From an uncultured Alphaproteobacteria bacterium (GTDB taxonomy: Bacteria; Pseudomonadota; Alphaproteobacteria; HIMB59; GCA-002718135), in NCBI GenBank assembly GCA_902623255.1, contig CACNSY010000003.1:1-64000 (forward strand): DNA of 64,000 nt, read 5' to 3'. The position numbers and the translations under genes are program-made. How positions within the stretch are numbered: the first letter of the stretch is position 1; the number at the start of each line of letters is the position of its first letter. Shown here piece after piece: positions 44,445-53,129 of the stretch. The notes below the pieces were generated by a model. That model saw only the letters and a list, made by a program, of their open reading frames with translations, made no database searches and had not been told where the DNA came from.

Positions 44445-45686
44445 TTACAAAATATATGAGTTTTTTGAAATACCCTTCCAAGGTATTGGACCTGATGGGA
44501 TATCTTCTTTTAAACCTCTTTGTATTTCACCTTTCTCATCATACATTGGTAAAGTACAGATTTCACCTTTTTGCAAACTGCCATCATCACAACTAACATC
44601 TACTATTGTTCCTGGAGAAAATTCTGCATTTTCCATATGGACTATAGCAACACCACAAACTTGAAATGGCGACCATGTACTTGAAGTTACAATCCCAACT
44701 TTTTTATTATCAATAGAAATTTCAGAATCAACCAACGCAAAACTATTTTCCACTCTCATACCCCATGTTAAACAATCTTTGCTTGCATTAAGTAAATAAT
44801 CTCTTCCAATAAAATCTCCTTTATTAAAATCTATAAATTTTCCTAATCCAACAGCAAATGGAGATCTGTCTCTTGTAAAATCTCTCCCTGCTGATAAGAG
44901 ACCTGCCTCAATTCTTCTACATCTAAATCCTGGTGAGGCTGTTAGAATCATTCCCATTTCCTCACCTTTACTGAGTATTAAGTCTCCAATTTTTTTTGAA
45001 TCATTTTCTGGTCTTAAATAAATTTCCCAGCCAAGTTCATTTGTAAACCCTGTTCTGCTTATAATCACTTCTTCTGAATTAATTGAAGTTTCAACCCAAT
45101 CAAAATAATTAAAATTATTTTTTAATGGTTTATCAACTAGTTTTTCTAAAAGTTTTATAGATTTAGGGCCTTGTATTTGACTTACCCAAACGTTTGGATC
45201 TTTAATTTCAACATCTAAATTTTTCGAATGAGCTTTGTACCAACTATATAAATGTCCATCACCTTGTGCAAACCAAAATTTATTTTTTTCTAATCTTAAT
45301 AATAATCCATCTGAAATCATTCCTCCATCATGGTAACAAGCAAATTGATAAGAACATCGTCCTATTTTTACTTTTGAAATATCTCTAGGAAATATTTGTT
45401 GAAGTAAATTTTCAGCATCCGGACCAGAGATTTCGTATGGATGCTCACCTGTATGACGTAAAATTATTTCTTGTCTAGCTTTCCAATACATTTCATCTGC
45501 TGTAGCATGAGATAATTTTTCAAGTGTAAATCTACCATCGGCGTAGTTAGTATATTCTGGGTTAAGTGGTAACTCTTGATATGTAAGAGGGTGTATTTTC
45601 ATGGGTCTAGCCAAATCTAAAGATCTACCAGTTTCCTTAATAACTGGCTTTACAACAAATCTATAATTACTAACTAAATCTCCCAT
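44445..45686 (-). CDS. GcvT-like aminomethyltransferase / folate-dependent demethylase
   Basis: This 413-residue protein shares the GcvT fold, with RHTGEHPYEISGPDAENLL near 75, SQIQGPKS near 168, SRTGFTNELGWEIYL near 209, FRCRRIEAGLLSAGRDFTRD near 254 and SPFAVGLGKFIDF. It is a paralogue of the DmdA-like gene but clearly distinct, with extra residues at both ends. Such proteins pass a methyl or methylene group to tetrahydrofolate. It lies between the homocysteine methyltransferase and FMN oxidase genes, with short gaps. Two folate methyl acceptors in one locus suggest a multiply methylated substrate. Confidence 0.8.
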   Translation of the reverse strand: MGDLVSNYRFVVKPVIKETGRSLDLARPMKIHPLTYQELPLNPEYTNYADGRFTLEKLSHATADEMYWKARQEIILRHTGEHPYEISGPDAENLLQQIFPRDISKVKIGRCSYQFACYHDGGMISDGLLLRLEKNKFWFAQGDGHLYSWYKAHSKNLDVEIKDPNVWVSQIQGPKSIKLLEKLVDKPLKNNFNYFDWVETSINSEEVIISRTGFTNELGWEIYLRPENDSKKIGDLILSKGEEMGMILTASPGFRCRRIEAGLLSAGRDFTRDRSPFAVGLGKFIDFNKGDFIGRDYLLNASKDCLTWGMRVENSFALVDSEISIDNKKVGIVTSSTWSPFQVCGVAIVHMENAEFSPGTIVDVSCDDGSLQKGEICTLPMYDEKGEIQRGLKEDIPSGPIPWKGISKNSYIL

Positions 45687-45727
45687 AAAATATATTCAAC
45701 TTATCACAAAATAATTAAAAAAAAATT

Positions 45728-46651
45728 TTAAAATAAATTCTTAATAGCTTCAATATGTCGTGGCTTTACTTCACAGCATCCACCAACTAGAGTAACACCT
45801 TCATTTAAAGATTTTAAAACAAACTTTTTATATTTATCTTCTCCAAATTCCTCATTTCGAGTTCCAAGTAATTCAACGGGATCAATATAATCATAATGTC
45901 CTTCAAAACCTTCTGAATTGAATTTTTCTTCATTACTAGTAGGCAGTTCTTTAAATAAATTCATTTTATAACCAAAAGGAAGCTTTTGTTTATTAAATAT
46001 AGGAATGCTCAAATTAACGATTTCAGGTGATACGCAGGCTGATACTATGCCACAACAATTAAATTTTTGAATAGTTTCAAAAAGTTCATCAAGACTTTCT
46101 CCAGATGGTAATTTTCCATCATAACGTAAGTGTACACCTACAAGAACTTGTTTATTAAATTCTTTTGAAGCTTCTAAAGCAATTTTTATTTCTTTGATGG
46201 AACACAAAACATCTAAGTAAAATATATCGACATAATCTTTTAATATTTTTGCAATTTCATGAAAATAATTAAACATTGTTTCATCAGTTTCAAAATGTAT
46301 TGGGGAATATGTATTACCTTGATTTGGCAATGAGCCTGCAATAATAACTTTTTTTTCACTTTCATTTTTTGCTTTTAATGCAAGTGCTCCAGCAGATCTT
46401 ATTCCAAATTCAAATTTATCAAGTAAATTATATTTTTTTAGTAGCCTCCTTCTAACACTAAAATTTGAAGTGACTATTAATTGTGATCCAGCATTTATAA
46501 AATTTTTATGCATTTCTACTACCATTGGGTGATTATTTTCATTTAATAAAGCTTGTGCTGACCAAAGATCACCTGTTGTCTCTAAACCCATTTCCATTAA
46601 AGTTTGACCGGAACCTCCATCAAAGAGGTATTTCTTATTTTTTAAAAACAT
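45728..46651 (-). CDS. Homocysteine S-methyltransferase family protein (BHMT/MmuM-like)
   Basis: This 307-residue barrel protein has LFDGGSGQTLMEMG near 9, TSNFSVRRRLL near 61, and the three Zn-binding Cys: C206 (VSACVSP) plus C292 and C293 (VGGCCEVKPRH). The family moves a methyl from betaine, S-methylmethionine or dimethylsulfonium donors to homocysteine, making methionine. It lacks the cobalamin-binding parts of MetH. It follows the binding-protein gene across a 64-nt gap with a strong inverted repeat, and heads the metabolic part of the - strand locus. Confidence 0.85.
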   Translation of the reverse strand: MFLKNKKYLFDGGSGQTLMEMGLETTGDLWSAQALLNENNHPMVVEMHKNFINAGSQLIVTSNFSVRRRLLKKYNLLDKFEFGIRSAGALALKAKNESEKKVIIAGSLPNQGNTYSPIHFETDETMFNYFHEIAKILKDYVDIFYLDVLCSIKEIKIALEASKEFNKQVLVGVHLRYDGKLPSGESLDELFETIQKFNCCGIVSACVSPEIVNLSIPIFNKQKLPFGYKMNLFKELPTSNEEKFNSEGFEGHYDYIDPVELLGTRNEEFGEDKYKKFVLKSLNEGVTLVGGCCEVKPRHIEAIKNLF

Positions 46652-46676
46652 TTTTTTGGAAGATTAGTAGAAATAG

Positions 46677-46700
46677 TGTGGCGCATTTAAATGCGCCACA
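46677..46700. promoter_or_regulatory. 24-nt perfect inverted repeat after the binding-protein gene
   Basis: TGTGGCGCATTT (46677-46688) is followed directly by its exact reverse complement (46689-46700). It is far more GC-rich than its surroundings. It lies 15 nt past the binding-protein stop and 25 nt before the methyltransferase start. No long T-run follows on the - strand, so it looks more like an RNA processing or partial-termination stem than a full terminator. That would let the binding protein be made in excess. Confidence 0.7.
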
Positions 46701-46715
46701 AAGAAAATTAATATT

Positions 46716-48344
46716 TTATGCAAACCACCAACGTTCAGAAAGTTTGTTACCGTCACTTTCCCAGTTACCAGCAACATCTTCACCGTGAGCAAGTTTTTTA
46801 GAACCAGCACCAACGTATTGGTTAAATGCATAAACAATTGCACCACCATCGTAGTTACAAAGAGCTTGTGCTTCCCAGTACATTGATTTTCTTTTTTCTG
46901 CATCAAGTTCTGATCTAGCAGATCTAACAAGTTCATTGAAACGAACAGTTGAATCAGTTTGAACTAGATTACCCCAAGCAGCTTCGTTCCACTCTGTGTC
47001 ATCTGTGAATGCAGCAGACCACATCATATCTTCTGTAGGTCTTCCACCCCAAGAACTCATACTGAAACCTTTAGTGTTCCATACGTTACTCCAGTAACCA
47101 TCTTCTGGTTCTTTTTTAACTCGAAGATCGATACCACATTCTTGAGCAGATGCTGCTATCAAGTTAGTTGCATCTGTACATCCTGCATAAGGAACCTCAG
47201 AAGTACTAATTTCAATTGGTCCACTTACTCCAGATTTTTTCCAGTGATAAGCAGCTTTATCAGCATCGAACTCTCTCTGCTCTAAAGCGCTATTATGGTA
47301 TGGGTGAGCAGTAGAGATCGGATGATCATTACCAACAGTACCATATCCAAGCATAATCTTATCAACAATTTCCTGTCTTTTGATTGCAAACTTCATTGCC
47401 ATACGCACATCAAAGTTATCAAACGGTGGAACGTTCAATCTCATTGGAGCTGTATAGTGAGCGTAACCAGAAGCTGCTGTAATTTCTACACTAGGATTTC
47501 TAGTCAATAGATTAGCAGTTCTAAGATCAACACCATTCATCCAGTCAATTTCACCATTTAATAATGCTGCTTGTCTAGTAGCAGGATCATTAATTCCGAT
47601 TACTTCAACTGAATCAAAGTGTGCAACACTATCACCTTTGAAATAATTTGGATTTCTTTTTCCAAATTTTGCACCAACACCAGGATTGAATTCATCCATA
47701 ATATATGGACCAGTTCCAATCGTTGATTGAGCATCAACAACTCCATCTTTTGTTGGTTTGATCATAATGTGATAGTCAGTAGTTATTGCAGGCCAATCGG
47801 CATTTGCACCTTTTAGCTTAAAAATAACTCTGTCATTTCCATCAGCAGAAACTGTTTCAATTTGAGATAAAAGTCCACCTGCTGCCGAAGCAGTATCTGG
47901 ATTCATATGATACTGATAGTTGAGCACAACATCTTCTGCTGTCATTGATTTACCATTATGGAATTCAACACCTTTGCGAAGATTATATACCCATGTTTGA
48001 GCATCGTCTGATTCAATTGACTCAGCAAGCTCTCCAACAATTGTATGATCTGAATCAACAACAGTTAGACAGTTCTGATATGACCAAGCAGTAGCTTGCA
48101 TAAATGAGCTCTGATAAGTTGCTGGATCAAGAGTATCAGTTGCATCTGCTGCACTATTACCCCATCTTAAATGTCCACCTTTTTTTGGTGTAGCTGCAAC
48201 TGCTTTATCTGCTAATGATAATGCAATTGGTAGCGTGACCCCAGTAGCAAGGACAGACATCATGAACTGTCTTCTATCAATAAGCCCTTTTGTTAGCTTT
48301 GAAGACTGTTCTTCAATGTATTTGTCTATTTTCTTATTTTTCAT
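46716..48344 (-). CDS. ABC transporter periplasmic binding protein, family 5 (dipeptide/oligopeptide type), Tat-exported
   Basis: I start this gene at 48344, where GGGAGG (48349-48354) precedes the ATG by 4 nt. The frame could extend to 48440 but has no such site. The 542-residue product has a Tat signal (LIDRRQFMMSVLATG near 25-40, ending AVAA). The family 5 body shows LRWGNSAADATDTLDPATY, VYNLRKGVEFHNGKSMTAEDV and IGTGPYIMDEF. It binds a solute for the divergent permease and ATPase genes. Family 5 covers peptides, opines, nickel and various osmolytes, so the substrate is open. Confidence 0.9.
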   Translation of the reverse strand: MKNKKIDKYIEEQSSKLTKGLIDRRQFMMSVLATGVTLPIALSLADKAVAATPKKGGHLRWGNSAADATDTLDPATYQSSFMQATAWSYQNCLTVVDSDHTIVGELAESIESDDAQTWVYNLRKGVEFHNGKSMTAEDVVLNYQYHMNPDTASAAGGLLSQIETVSADGNDRVIFKLKGANADWPAITTDYHIMIKPTKDGVVDAQSTIGTGPYIMDEFNPGVGAKFGKRNPNYFKGDSVAHFDSVEVIGINDPATRQAALLNGEIDWMNGVDLRTANLLTRNPSVEITAASGYAHYTAPMRLNVPPFDNFDVRMAMKFAIKRQEIVDKIMLGYGTVGNDHPISTAHPYHNSALEQREFDADKAAYHWKKSGVSGPIEISTSEVPYAGCTDATNLIAASAQECGIDLRVKKEPEDGYWSNVWNTKGFSMSSWGGRPTEDMMWSAAFTDDTEWNEAAWGNLVQTDSTVRFNELVRSARSELDAEKRKSMYWEAQALCNYDGGAIVYAFNQYVGAGSKKLAHGEDVAGNWESDGNKLSERWWFA

Positions 48345-48545
48345 TTGTCCTCCCTTATAATTGAACAAAAACCTAAGATTTTTGTTCATAATTTCTAGAA
48401 ATTTAACAAAAAACAAACTTAAGTTAATATATAAAAACATATATAACGTTTTAATTCAACGTATAAATTATTAATTTTAGCTTACATGTTGACCTAATTT
48501 AGACAAAACTTTAAGAATTAAGATTGTATCTTTAAGGAGGGTAAT
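48345..48545. promoter_or_regulatory. Divergent regulatory region between binding-protein and permease genes
   Basis: These 201 nt separate two divergent operons of one uptake system. They hold strong Shine-Dalgarno sites at both ends: GGGAGG for the binding protein and AAGGAGGG at 48534-48541 for the permease. A hairpin lies at 48362-48388 and a 14-nt palindrome AATTTCTAGAAATT at 48390-48403. TTGACC at 48489 could be a -35 box for the permease operon, but the -10 is poor. The palindrome is a candidate operator. Confidence 0.55.
48362..48388 (-). promoter_or_regulatory. Leader hairpin just before the binding-protein Shine-Dalgarno
   Basis: TGAACAAAAA (48362-48371) and TTTTTGTTCA (48379-48388) are exact reverse complements around a 7-nt loop. 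In the binding-protein mRNA the stem would end about 7 nt before the GGGAGG site. It could stabilise the 5' end, tune translation, or act as DNA for a regulator. Confidence 0.5.
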
Positions 48546-49544
48546 ATTAGTAGAATTCATCCAATATTTAGAACAATTTTGTTAAGGCTTAGCCTTGGTC
48601 TCGTTACAGTTTTTGCATTTTCGGTAATAATATTTAGTACATTCTCTTTTTTACCGGGAGACTTTGCCACGGAAATATTAGGTCAAAGTGCAACAAAATC
48701 TGCAGTAAAAGCCCTAAGAGCAGAATTGGGTTTAGATAAACCTCCGGTAACAAGATATTTTGATTGGTTAGGAAATGTTTTTCAAGGAGATTTTGGTAGT
48801 TCTTTCTCTGGAAGATCTAAAGTTCAAGGGGATCAAGGTGATAGGTCTAGAGAAGTTGTTGGTTTAATTGTCCCCAGATTAAAGAATACATTATTTTTAA
48901 CAGGGGTTGCCGCCATGTTGGCTATTCCTCTATCTTTAATCTTAGGTATCTCAGCAGCATTATACAGAAACTCTTATTATGATAGGTCAGCAACTGGAGT
49001 TAGCTTAGTAACCGTATCTTCACCAGAATTTTTTACAGCCTATATTTTTATTCTTTTACTAGCGACACTGTTTCCAGTTTTTCCAACTATTTCTAATGTG
49101 GATGAAGCTTCAACTTTGGCTGAAAGATTTTACAGGACTGCTCTTCCAGTTTTTACTTTGACATTAATTACTATGGGTCACATGATGAGAATGACAAGGT
49201 CAGCGATAATAAATATCTTATCAAGTGAATATATTGAAATGGCAAAATTATCGGGAGCTTCTAGATACGAGGTAATTGTTAAACACGCGCTTCCAAATGC
49301 TTGGGCACCTATTTCTCAAGTAATTGCAATAAACTTAGCTTATATGTTGATTGGCTCAGTTGTTGTTGAATATGTTTTTAACTATCAAGGTATTGGTAGG
49401 TTGATGGTCGGATCAGTCTATAATCGAGATTTACCCGTTGTTCAAGCTTGTGCATTAATTTTTGCATCAACATATGTAATATTAAATTTAATTGCTGACT
49501 TGATCGGAATTATTTCTAACCCAAGGTTACTATATCCCAAATGA
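48546..49544 (+). CDS. ABC transporter inner-membrane permease, DppB type; probable ATT start
   Basis: The only standard start in frame is TTG 48579, which lacks a Shine-Dalgarno and would cut into the expected N-terminus. AAGGAGGG (48534-48541) sits 4 nt before ATT 48546, and reading from there adds SRIHPIFRTIL before LLRLSLGLV, the usual DppB lead-in. An in-frame stop lies at 48519. The protein (332 residues from ATT) has six membrane helices. The coupling block EYIEMAKLSGASRYEVIVKH is near its residue 225. It forms the channel with the next gene. Confidence 0.85.
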   Translation: MSRIHPIFRTILLRLSLGLVTVFAFSVIIFSTFSFLPGDFATEILGQSATKSAVKALRAELGLDKPPVTRYFDWLGNVFQGDFGSSFSGRSKVQGDQGDRSREVVGLIVPRLKNTLFLTGVAAMLAIPLSLILGISAALYRNSYYDRSATGVSLVTVSSPEFFTAYIFILLLATLFPVFPTISNVDEASTLAERFYRTALPVFTLTLITMGHMMRMTRSAIINILSSEYIEMAKLSGASRYEVIVKHALPNAWAPISQVIAINLAYMLIGSVVVEYVFNYQGIGRLMVGSVYNRDLPVVQACALIFASTYVILNLIADLIGIISNPRLLYPK

Positions 49545-50461
49545 GCGAAAATTTATCTTATTCAGCAAAAAGTGAAGTTGCAAATTTAATTAAAAGAAGA
49601 ACTAGATTAGAAAGATTAAAAATTGCCTTATCAAAAGCTCCAATCTCAGCTTGGTTTGGTATGATTGTACTATTTATATATTTTTTTGCTGCAATATTTG
49701 CTCCCTTAATTGCTCCACATGGAGAAGCAGAAATATTCCCAGTAGCTTATGCTCCTTGGGGTGATGGTCATATATTTGGTACTGATCAAATTGGAAGAGA
49801 TATTTTTTCTCGCATTATCTATGCTGCAAGAAATACAATTGGTATTTGTTTATTGGCTACTTTTATTGCTTTAGGAATTGGAACAGTATTTGGAATTATA
49901 GCTGCTCTGGATAGAAGGTATTTAGATCAGCTATTAAGTAGAATAGTAGACACGCTTATGGCTATACCTGTAATGATTTTTACTTTTATACTTTTATCAG
50001 TTTTTGGACCTACTAATTTTAATTTAATTGTCATTTTAGGAATTTTGGAGTCAACTAGATTTTTTAGAATATCAAGATCAGTTGCTGTTGGTCAAGTTGT
50101 TCTAGAATATGTAGAGGTTGCGAGATTAAGAGGTGAAAATTTATCATATATTATTTTCAGAGAAATACTTCCTAATATAGCTTCACCTTTGATTATTGAG
50201 TTTGGTTTAAGGTTCATATTTATAATTTTTACAATATCTAGTTTAAGTTTTTTAGGAATTGGTATTCAACCCCCTTCTGCAGATTGGGCATCAATGGTGA
50301 GGGAAAATGCAATACTTATTCAATATGCGCAATATGATATAACAGCAGGTTTAACACCATTAATTCCAGCTGCTGCAATTGCTTTACTTTGTGTATCAAT
50401 TAATTTTGTTGTTGATTGGTATCTTTACATTACTAGCGGATTAAAAGATGACGTCAAATAA
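49541..50461 (+). CDS. ABC transporter inner-membrane permease, DppC type
   Basis: This 306-residue protein has an N-terminal helix near 38-60, then HIFGTDQIGRDIFSRIIYAA near 77, five more helices, and the ATPase-contact loop EYVEVARLRGENLSYIIFRE near 190. This is the DppC/OppC partner of the preceding DppB-type protein. It overlaps both neighbours (4 nt upstream, 14 nt downstream). It completes the membrane channel for the solute bound by the divergent binding protein. Confidence 0.92.
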   Translation: MSENLSYSAKSEVANLIKRRTRLERLKIALSKAPISAWFGMIVLFIYFFAAIFAPLIAPHGEAEIFPVAYAPWGDGHIFGTDQIGRDIFSRIIYAARNTIGICLLATFIALGIGTVFGIIAALDRRYLDQLLSRIVDTLMAIPVMIFTFILLSVFGPTNFNLIVILGILESTRFFRISRSVAVGQVVLEYVEVARLRGENLSYIIFREILPNIASPLIIEFGLRFIFIIFTISSLSFLGIGIQPPSADWASMVRENAILIQYAQYDITAGLTPLIPAAAIALLCVSINFVVDWYLYITSGLKDDVK

Positions 50462-52061
50462 ATCAAAAGAACTCCTGCTTGAAATGAAAAATATCCATAT
50501 TGATGGATTTTCAGATGAGAGATGGCATAAAATTTTAAAAGGTGTAGATTTGACTTTACACAGAGGAGAAATACTAGGATTAATTGGAGAGAGTGGTGCC
50601 GGAAAATCTACTATGGGTAAAGCTGCAATGGGCTATACCCAACCAGGTTGTAAGATTATAAAGGGAGAAATTAATTTTAATGGCATAGACCTCGCTAAAC
50701 TAACTGAATTTGAAAAGAGAAAAATTTGGGGAACTAAAATATCTTATGTTGCACAATCAGCAGCAGCATCTTTTAATCCTGCTCATAGATTAATGGATCA
50801 AACAATAAGTGCCGCTAATAGATTAAAGATAAATCCCACGGATGTATTAAAAAAAGATGCTGTGCAACTTTATGAATCACTACAGCTTCCAGATGCGGAA
50901 AATATAGGAGATAGATACCCGCACCAAGTATCAGGAGGTCAACTTCAAAGAATAATGACAGCTATGGCTATGTCACCAAGACCAGAGTTAATAATATTTG
51001 ATGAACCAACTACTGCCTTAGATGTTACTACTCAGGTAGAAGTATTATCTGCTATGAGATCTATAGTAGACAAATTTAATACAGCAGCAATTTATATTAC
51101 TCATGATTTAGCCGTAGTTGCTCAAATGGCTGATAGAATTAAAGTTTTGCGATACGGTGAAGAAGTTGAAGAAGCTGAAACAAGAGATATGCTATCAAAC
51201 CCAAAAGAAGAATACACTAAATCTCTATGGTCAGTAAGATCACTGATCAAGCCTGAAGAAACAAATGAAGATTATATGTTGTCCATTAAAAATATTGATG
51301 CAGCATATGGCTCATCGAAGGTCTTACACAATGTTTCTATAGATATTCCTAAAGGTAAAACAGTAGCTATAGTTGGCGAAAGTGGATCGGGAAAATCAAC
51401 AACAGCAAGAGTAATTACAGGCTTACTTCCTCAATTAAAAGGAGAAATAATTTTTGATGGAAAAAAATTGTCTCCAAAACTTGAACAAAGGTCAAAAGAA
51501 GAATTAAGAAGAATTCAAATAATTTTTCAAATGCCTGATACTGCAATGAACCCCCGTCAAACTGTTGATGAAATAATAGGAAGGCCAATAGAATTTTATC
51601 AAGGTATAAAAGGGAAAGAAAGAGAAGCAAAAGTTATTGAATTATTAAAAATGATTGAACTAGATGAAACTTTTTTAGATAGATTACCATCCGAATTATC
51701 TGGAGGTCAAAAACAGAGAATATGCATTGCAAGAGCTTTAGCGGCTAACCCAGATTTAATTATTTGTGATGAAGTAACATCAGCGCTAGATCAAATTGTT
51801 CAAGAAGGAATATTAAAATTACTCCAAAAATTACAAAAAGATCTTGGTGTTACTTATATTTTTATAACCCATGATATAGCAACGGTTAAAGCAATCTCAG
51901 ATGAAATAGTTGTTATGTATCAAGGTGAGGTAGTGGAACAGGGTTTGAAAAGTAAAATTTTGAATCCACCATATCCTGATTATACAGAACTTTTATTGTC
52001 TTCAGTCCCAGAAATGGATCCTGATTGGCTAACCAATCTTCTGAATAAAAGATCTTCCTAG
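50448..52061 (+). CDS. Double ABC ATPase (DppD-DppF fusion)
   Basis: This 537-residue protein has two nucleotide-binding domains. The first has Walker A GESGAGKST near 46, signature VSGGQLQR near 162 and Walker B LIIFDEP. The second has Walker A GESGSGKST near 310, signature LSGGQKQR near 420 and Walker B LIICDEV. Both keep the switch His (YITHDLA and FITHDIA). As one chain it replaces the usual DppD and DppF pair and powers the two permeases. Confidence 0.92.
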   Translation: MTSNKSKELLLEMKNIHIDGFSDERWHKILKGVDLTLHRGEILGLIGESGAGKSTMGKAAMGYTQPGCKIIKGEINFNGIDLAKLTEFEKRKIWGTKISYVAQSAAASFNPAHRLMDQTISAANRLKINPTDVLKKDAVQLYESLQLPDAENIGDRYPHQVSGGQLQRIMTAMAMSPRPELIIFDEPTTALDVTTQVEVLSAMRSIVDKFNTAAIYITHDLAVVAQMADRIKVLRYGEEVEEAETRDMLSNPKEEYTKSLWSVRSLIKPEETNEDYMLSIKNIDAAYGSSKVLHNVSIDIPKGKTVAIVGESGSGKSTTARVITGLLPQLKGEIIFDGKKLSPKLEQRSKEELRRIQIIFQMPDTAMNPRQTVDEIIGRPIEFYQGIKGKEREAKVIELLKMIELDETFLDRLPSELSGGQKQRICIARALAANPDLIICDEVTSALDQIVQEGILKLLQKLQKDLGVTYIFITHDIATVKAISDEIVVMYQGEVVEQGLKSKILNPPYPDYTELLLSSVPEMDPDWLTNLLNKRSS

Positions 52062-52079
52062 TAATCAATATTTTAAATA

Positions 52080-52346
52080 ATGAATATATTTAAATTTTTA
52101 CTTAATTTTTTTTCTAGCAAAGAAAATAGAATAGATAATCTAGAAGCAAAAAATATAATGATAATTGAGAAAAGTTTTAATAAAGATAATTTAACATTAG
52201 GTTCTATTTACAAAGTAAATCAAAATATAAAACTAAAATATTTTAAAAATAAAATTCTTGAAGACAACTTAACAATAGTAGTTACTGACAATAAAGGTAA
52301 AACTATTGGATATATTTCTAAAAAAGAGATAGATAATATTCAATAA
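52080..52346 (+). CDS. Small protein of unknown function
   Basis: This 88-residue protein lies 18 nt after the ATPase gene and abuts the SDR gene. It has a short hydrophobic, basic N-terminus and a C-terminal part, TIVVTDNKGKTIGYISKKE, that loosely recalls HIRAN-type beta strands. I do not recognise the family. Its place inside an uptake and oxidation operon implies co-expression with the transporter. It is not an obvious secreted or membrane protein. Confidence 0.55.
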   Translation: MNIFKFLLNFFSSKENRIDNLEAKNIMIIEKSFNKDNLTLGSIYKVNQNIKLKYFKNKILEDNLTIVVTDNKGKTIGYISKKEIDNIQ

Positions 52347-53129
52347 ATGAAAATTAATCTTAGTAAAAAAAATTATATTATTTCTGCTGGTGCAGATGGC
52401 TTAGGTTTTGCAATAGCAGATAAAATAATCAGTTCAGGTGGAAAAGTATATTTATCTGATATAAATAAATCAAAAATTGATAAAATAAATTCAAATAAAA
52501 AATATCGTAATAAAATATTTGCTAAACATTTAGACTGCACAAATCCAAAAGACATTAAAGAATATTTTAAATCTCTATCTAACTTAAAAAAAATAGATGG
52601 ATTAATAAATAATATAGGTATTGCAGGACCTACAAAGTATCTTCAAAATATTTCAATAGATGAATGGGATAACACAATAAAAACCAATTTAAGTTCACAT
52701 TTTTATTTTGCAAAGTTTGCTATTCCATTTTTAAAAAAAGCTAAAAAAGGATCTATTATTAATTTATCTTCAACTGCAGGATTATATGGTTTTGCTCAAC
52801 GTTCACCATATGCATCAAGTAAATGGGCAATAATTGGATTAACTAAAACATTAGCAGTTGAATTAGGAAAATTTAAAATACGTGTAAATACAATTTGTCC
52901 TGGTTCTGTTAATGGCGATAGAATGGATAGAGTAATAAATGCAAAAGCTAAATTAATTAATTCAACAAATAAACAAGTAAGAAAAGAATTAGAGTCAATG
53001 GTTTCATTAAACACATTTGTAGAAAAAGAAGATATTGCATCAATGGCATTATTTTTATTAAGCGATGCCTCAGAAAATGTATCTGGTCAAATCATGACTG
53101 TAGATGGAAATACTGAAAGAATGAATTAG
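52347..53129 (+). CDS. Short-chain dehydrogenase/reductase
   Basis: This 260-residue SDR has SAGADGLGFAIADKI near 12-26 (glycine motif), NNIGIAGPT near 88, the catalytic Ser in INLSSTAGLYG near 136, the YASSK Tyr/Lys pair near 152, and RVNTICPGSVNGDRM near 176. It interconverts an alcohol and a ketone with NAD(P). It sits between the transporter genes and a GMC oxidase, so it probably acts on the imported compound. Substrate unknown. Confidence 0.88.
   Translation: MKINLSKKNYIISAGADGLGFAIADKIISSGGKVYLSDINKSKIDKINSNKKYRNKIFAKHLDCTNPKDIKEYFKSLSNLKKIDGLINNIGIAGPTKYLQNISIDEWDNTIKTNLSSHFYFAKFAIPFLKKAKKGSIINLSSTAGLYGFAQRSPYASSKWAIIGLTKTLAVELGKFKIRVNTICPGSVNGDRMDRVINAKAKLINSTNKQVRKELESMVSLNTFVEKEDIASMALFLLSDASENVSGQIMTVDGNTERMN

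Noticed and set aside
46677-46700. Classic Rho-independent terminator
   Set aside because: The stem is strong but no run of T follows it on the - strand, so I call it a regulatory inverted repeat instead.
46525-46936. Open frames on both strands around the binding-protein 3' end
   Set aside because: They cross real coding sequence and the inverted repeat, and show no family motif.
48345-48440. N-terminal extension of the binding protein to an ATG at 48440
   Set aside because: The internal ATG 48344 has a strong GGGAGG site and begins a proper Tat signal. The extension would bury that signal and run through the leader hairpin.
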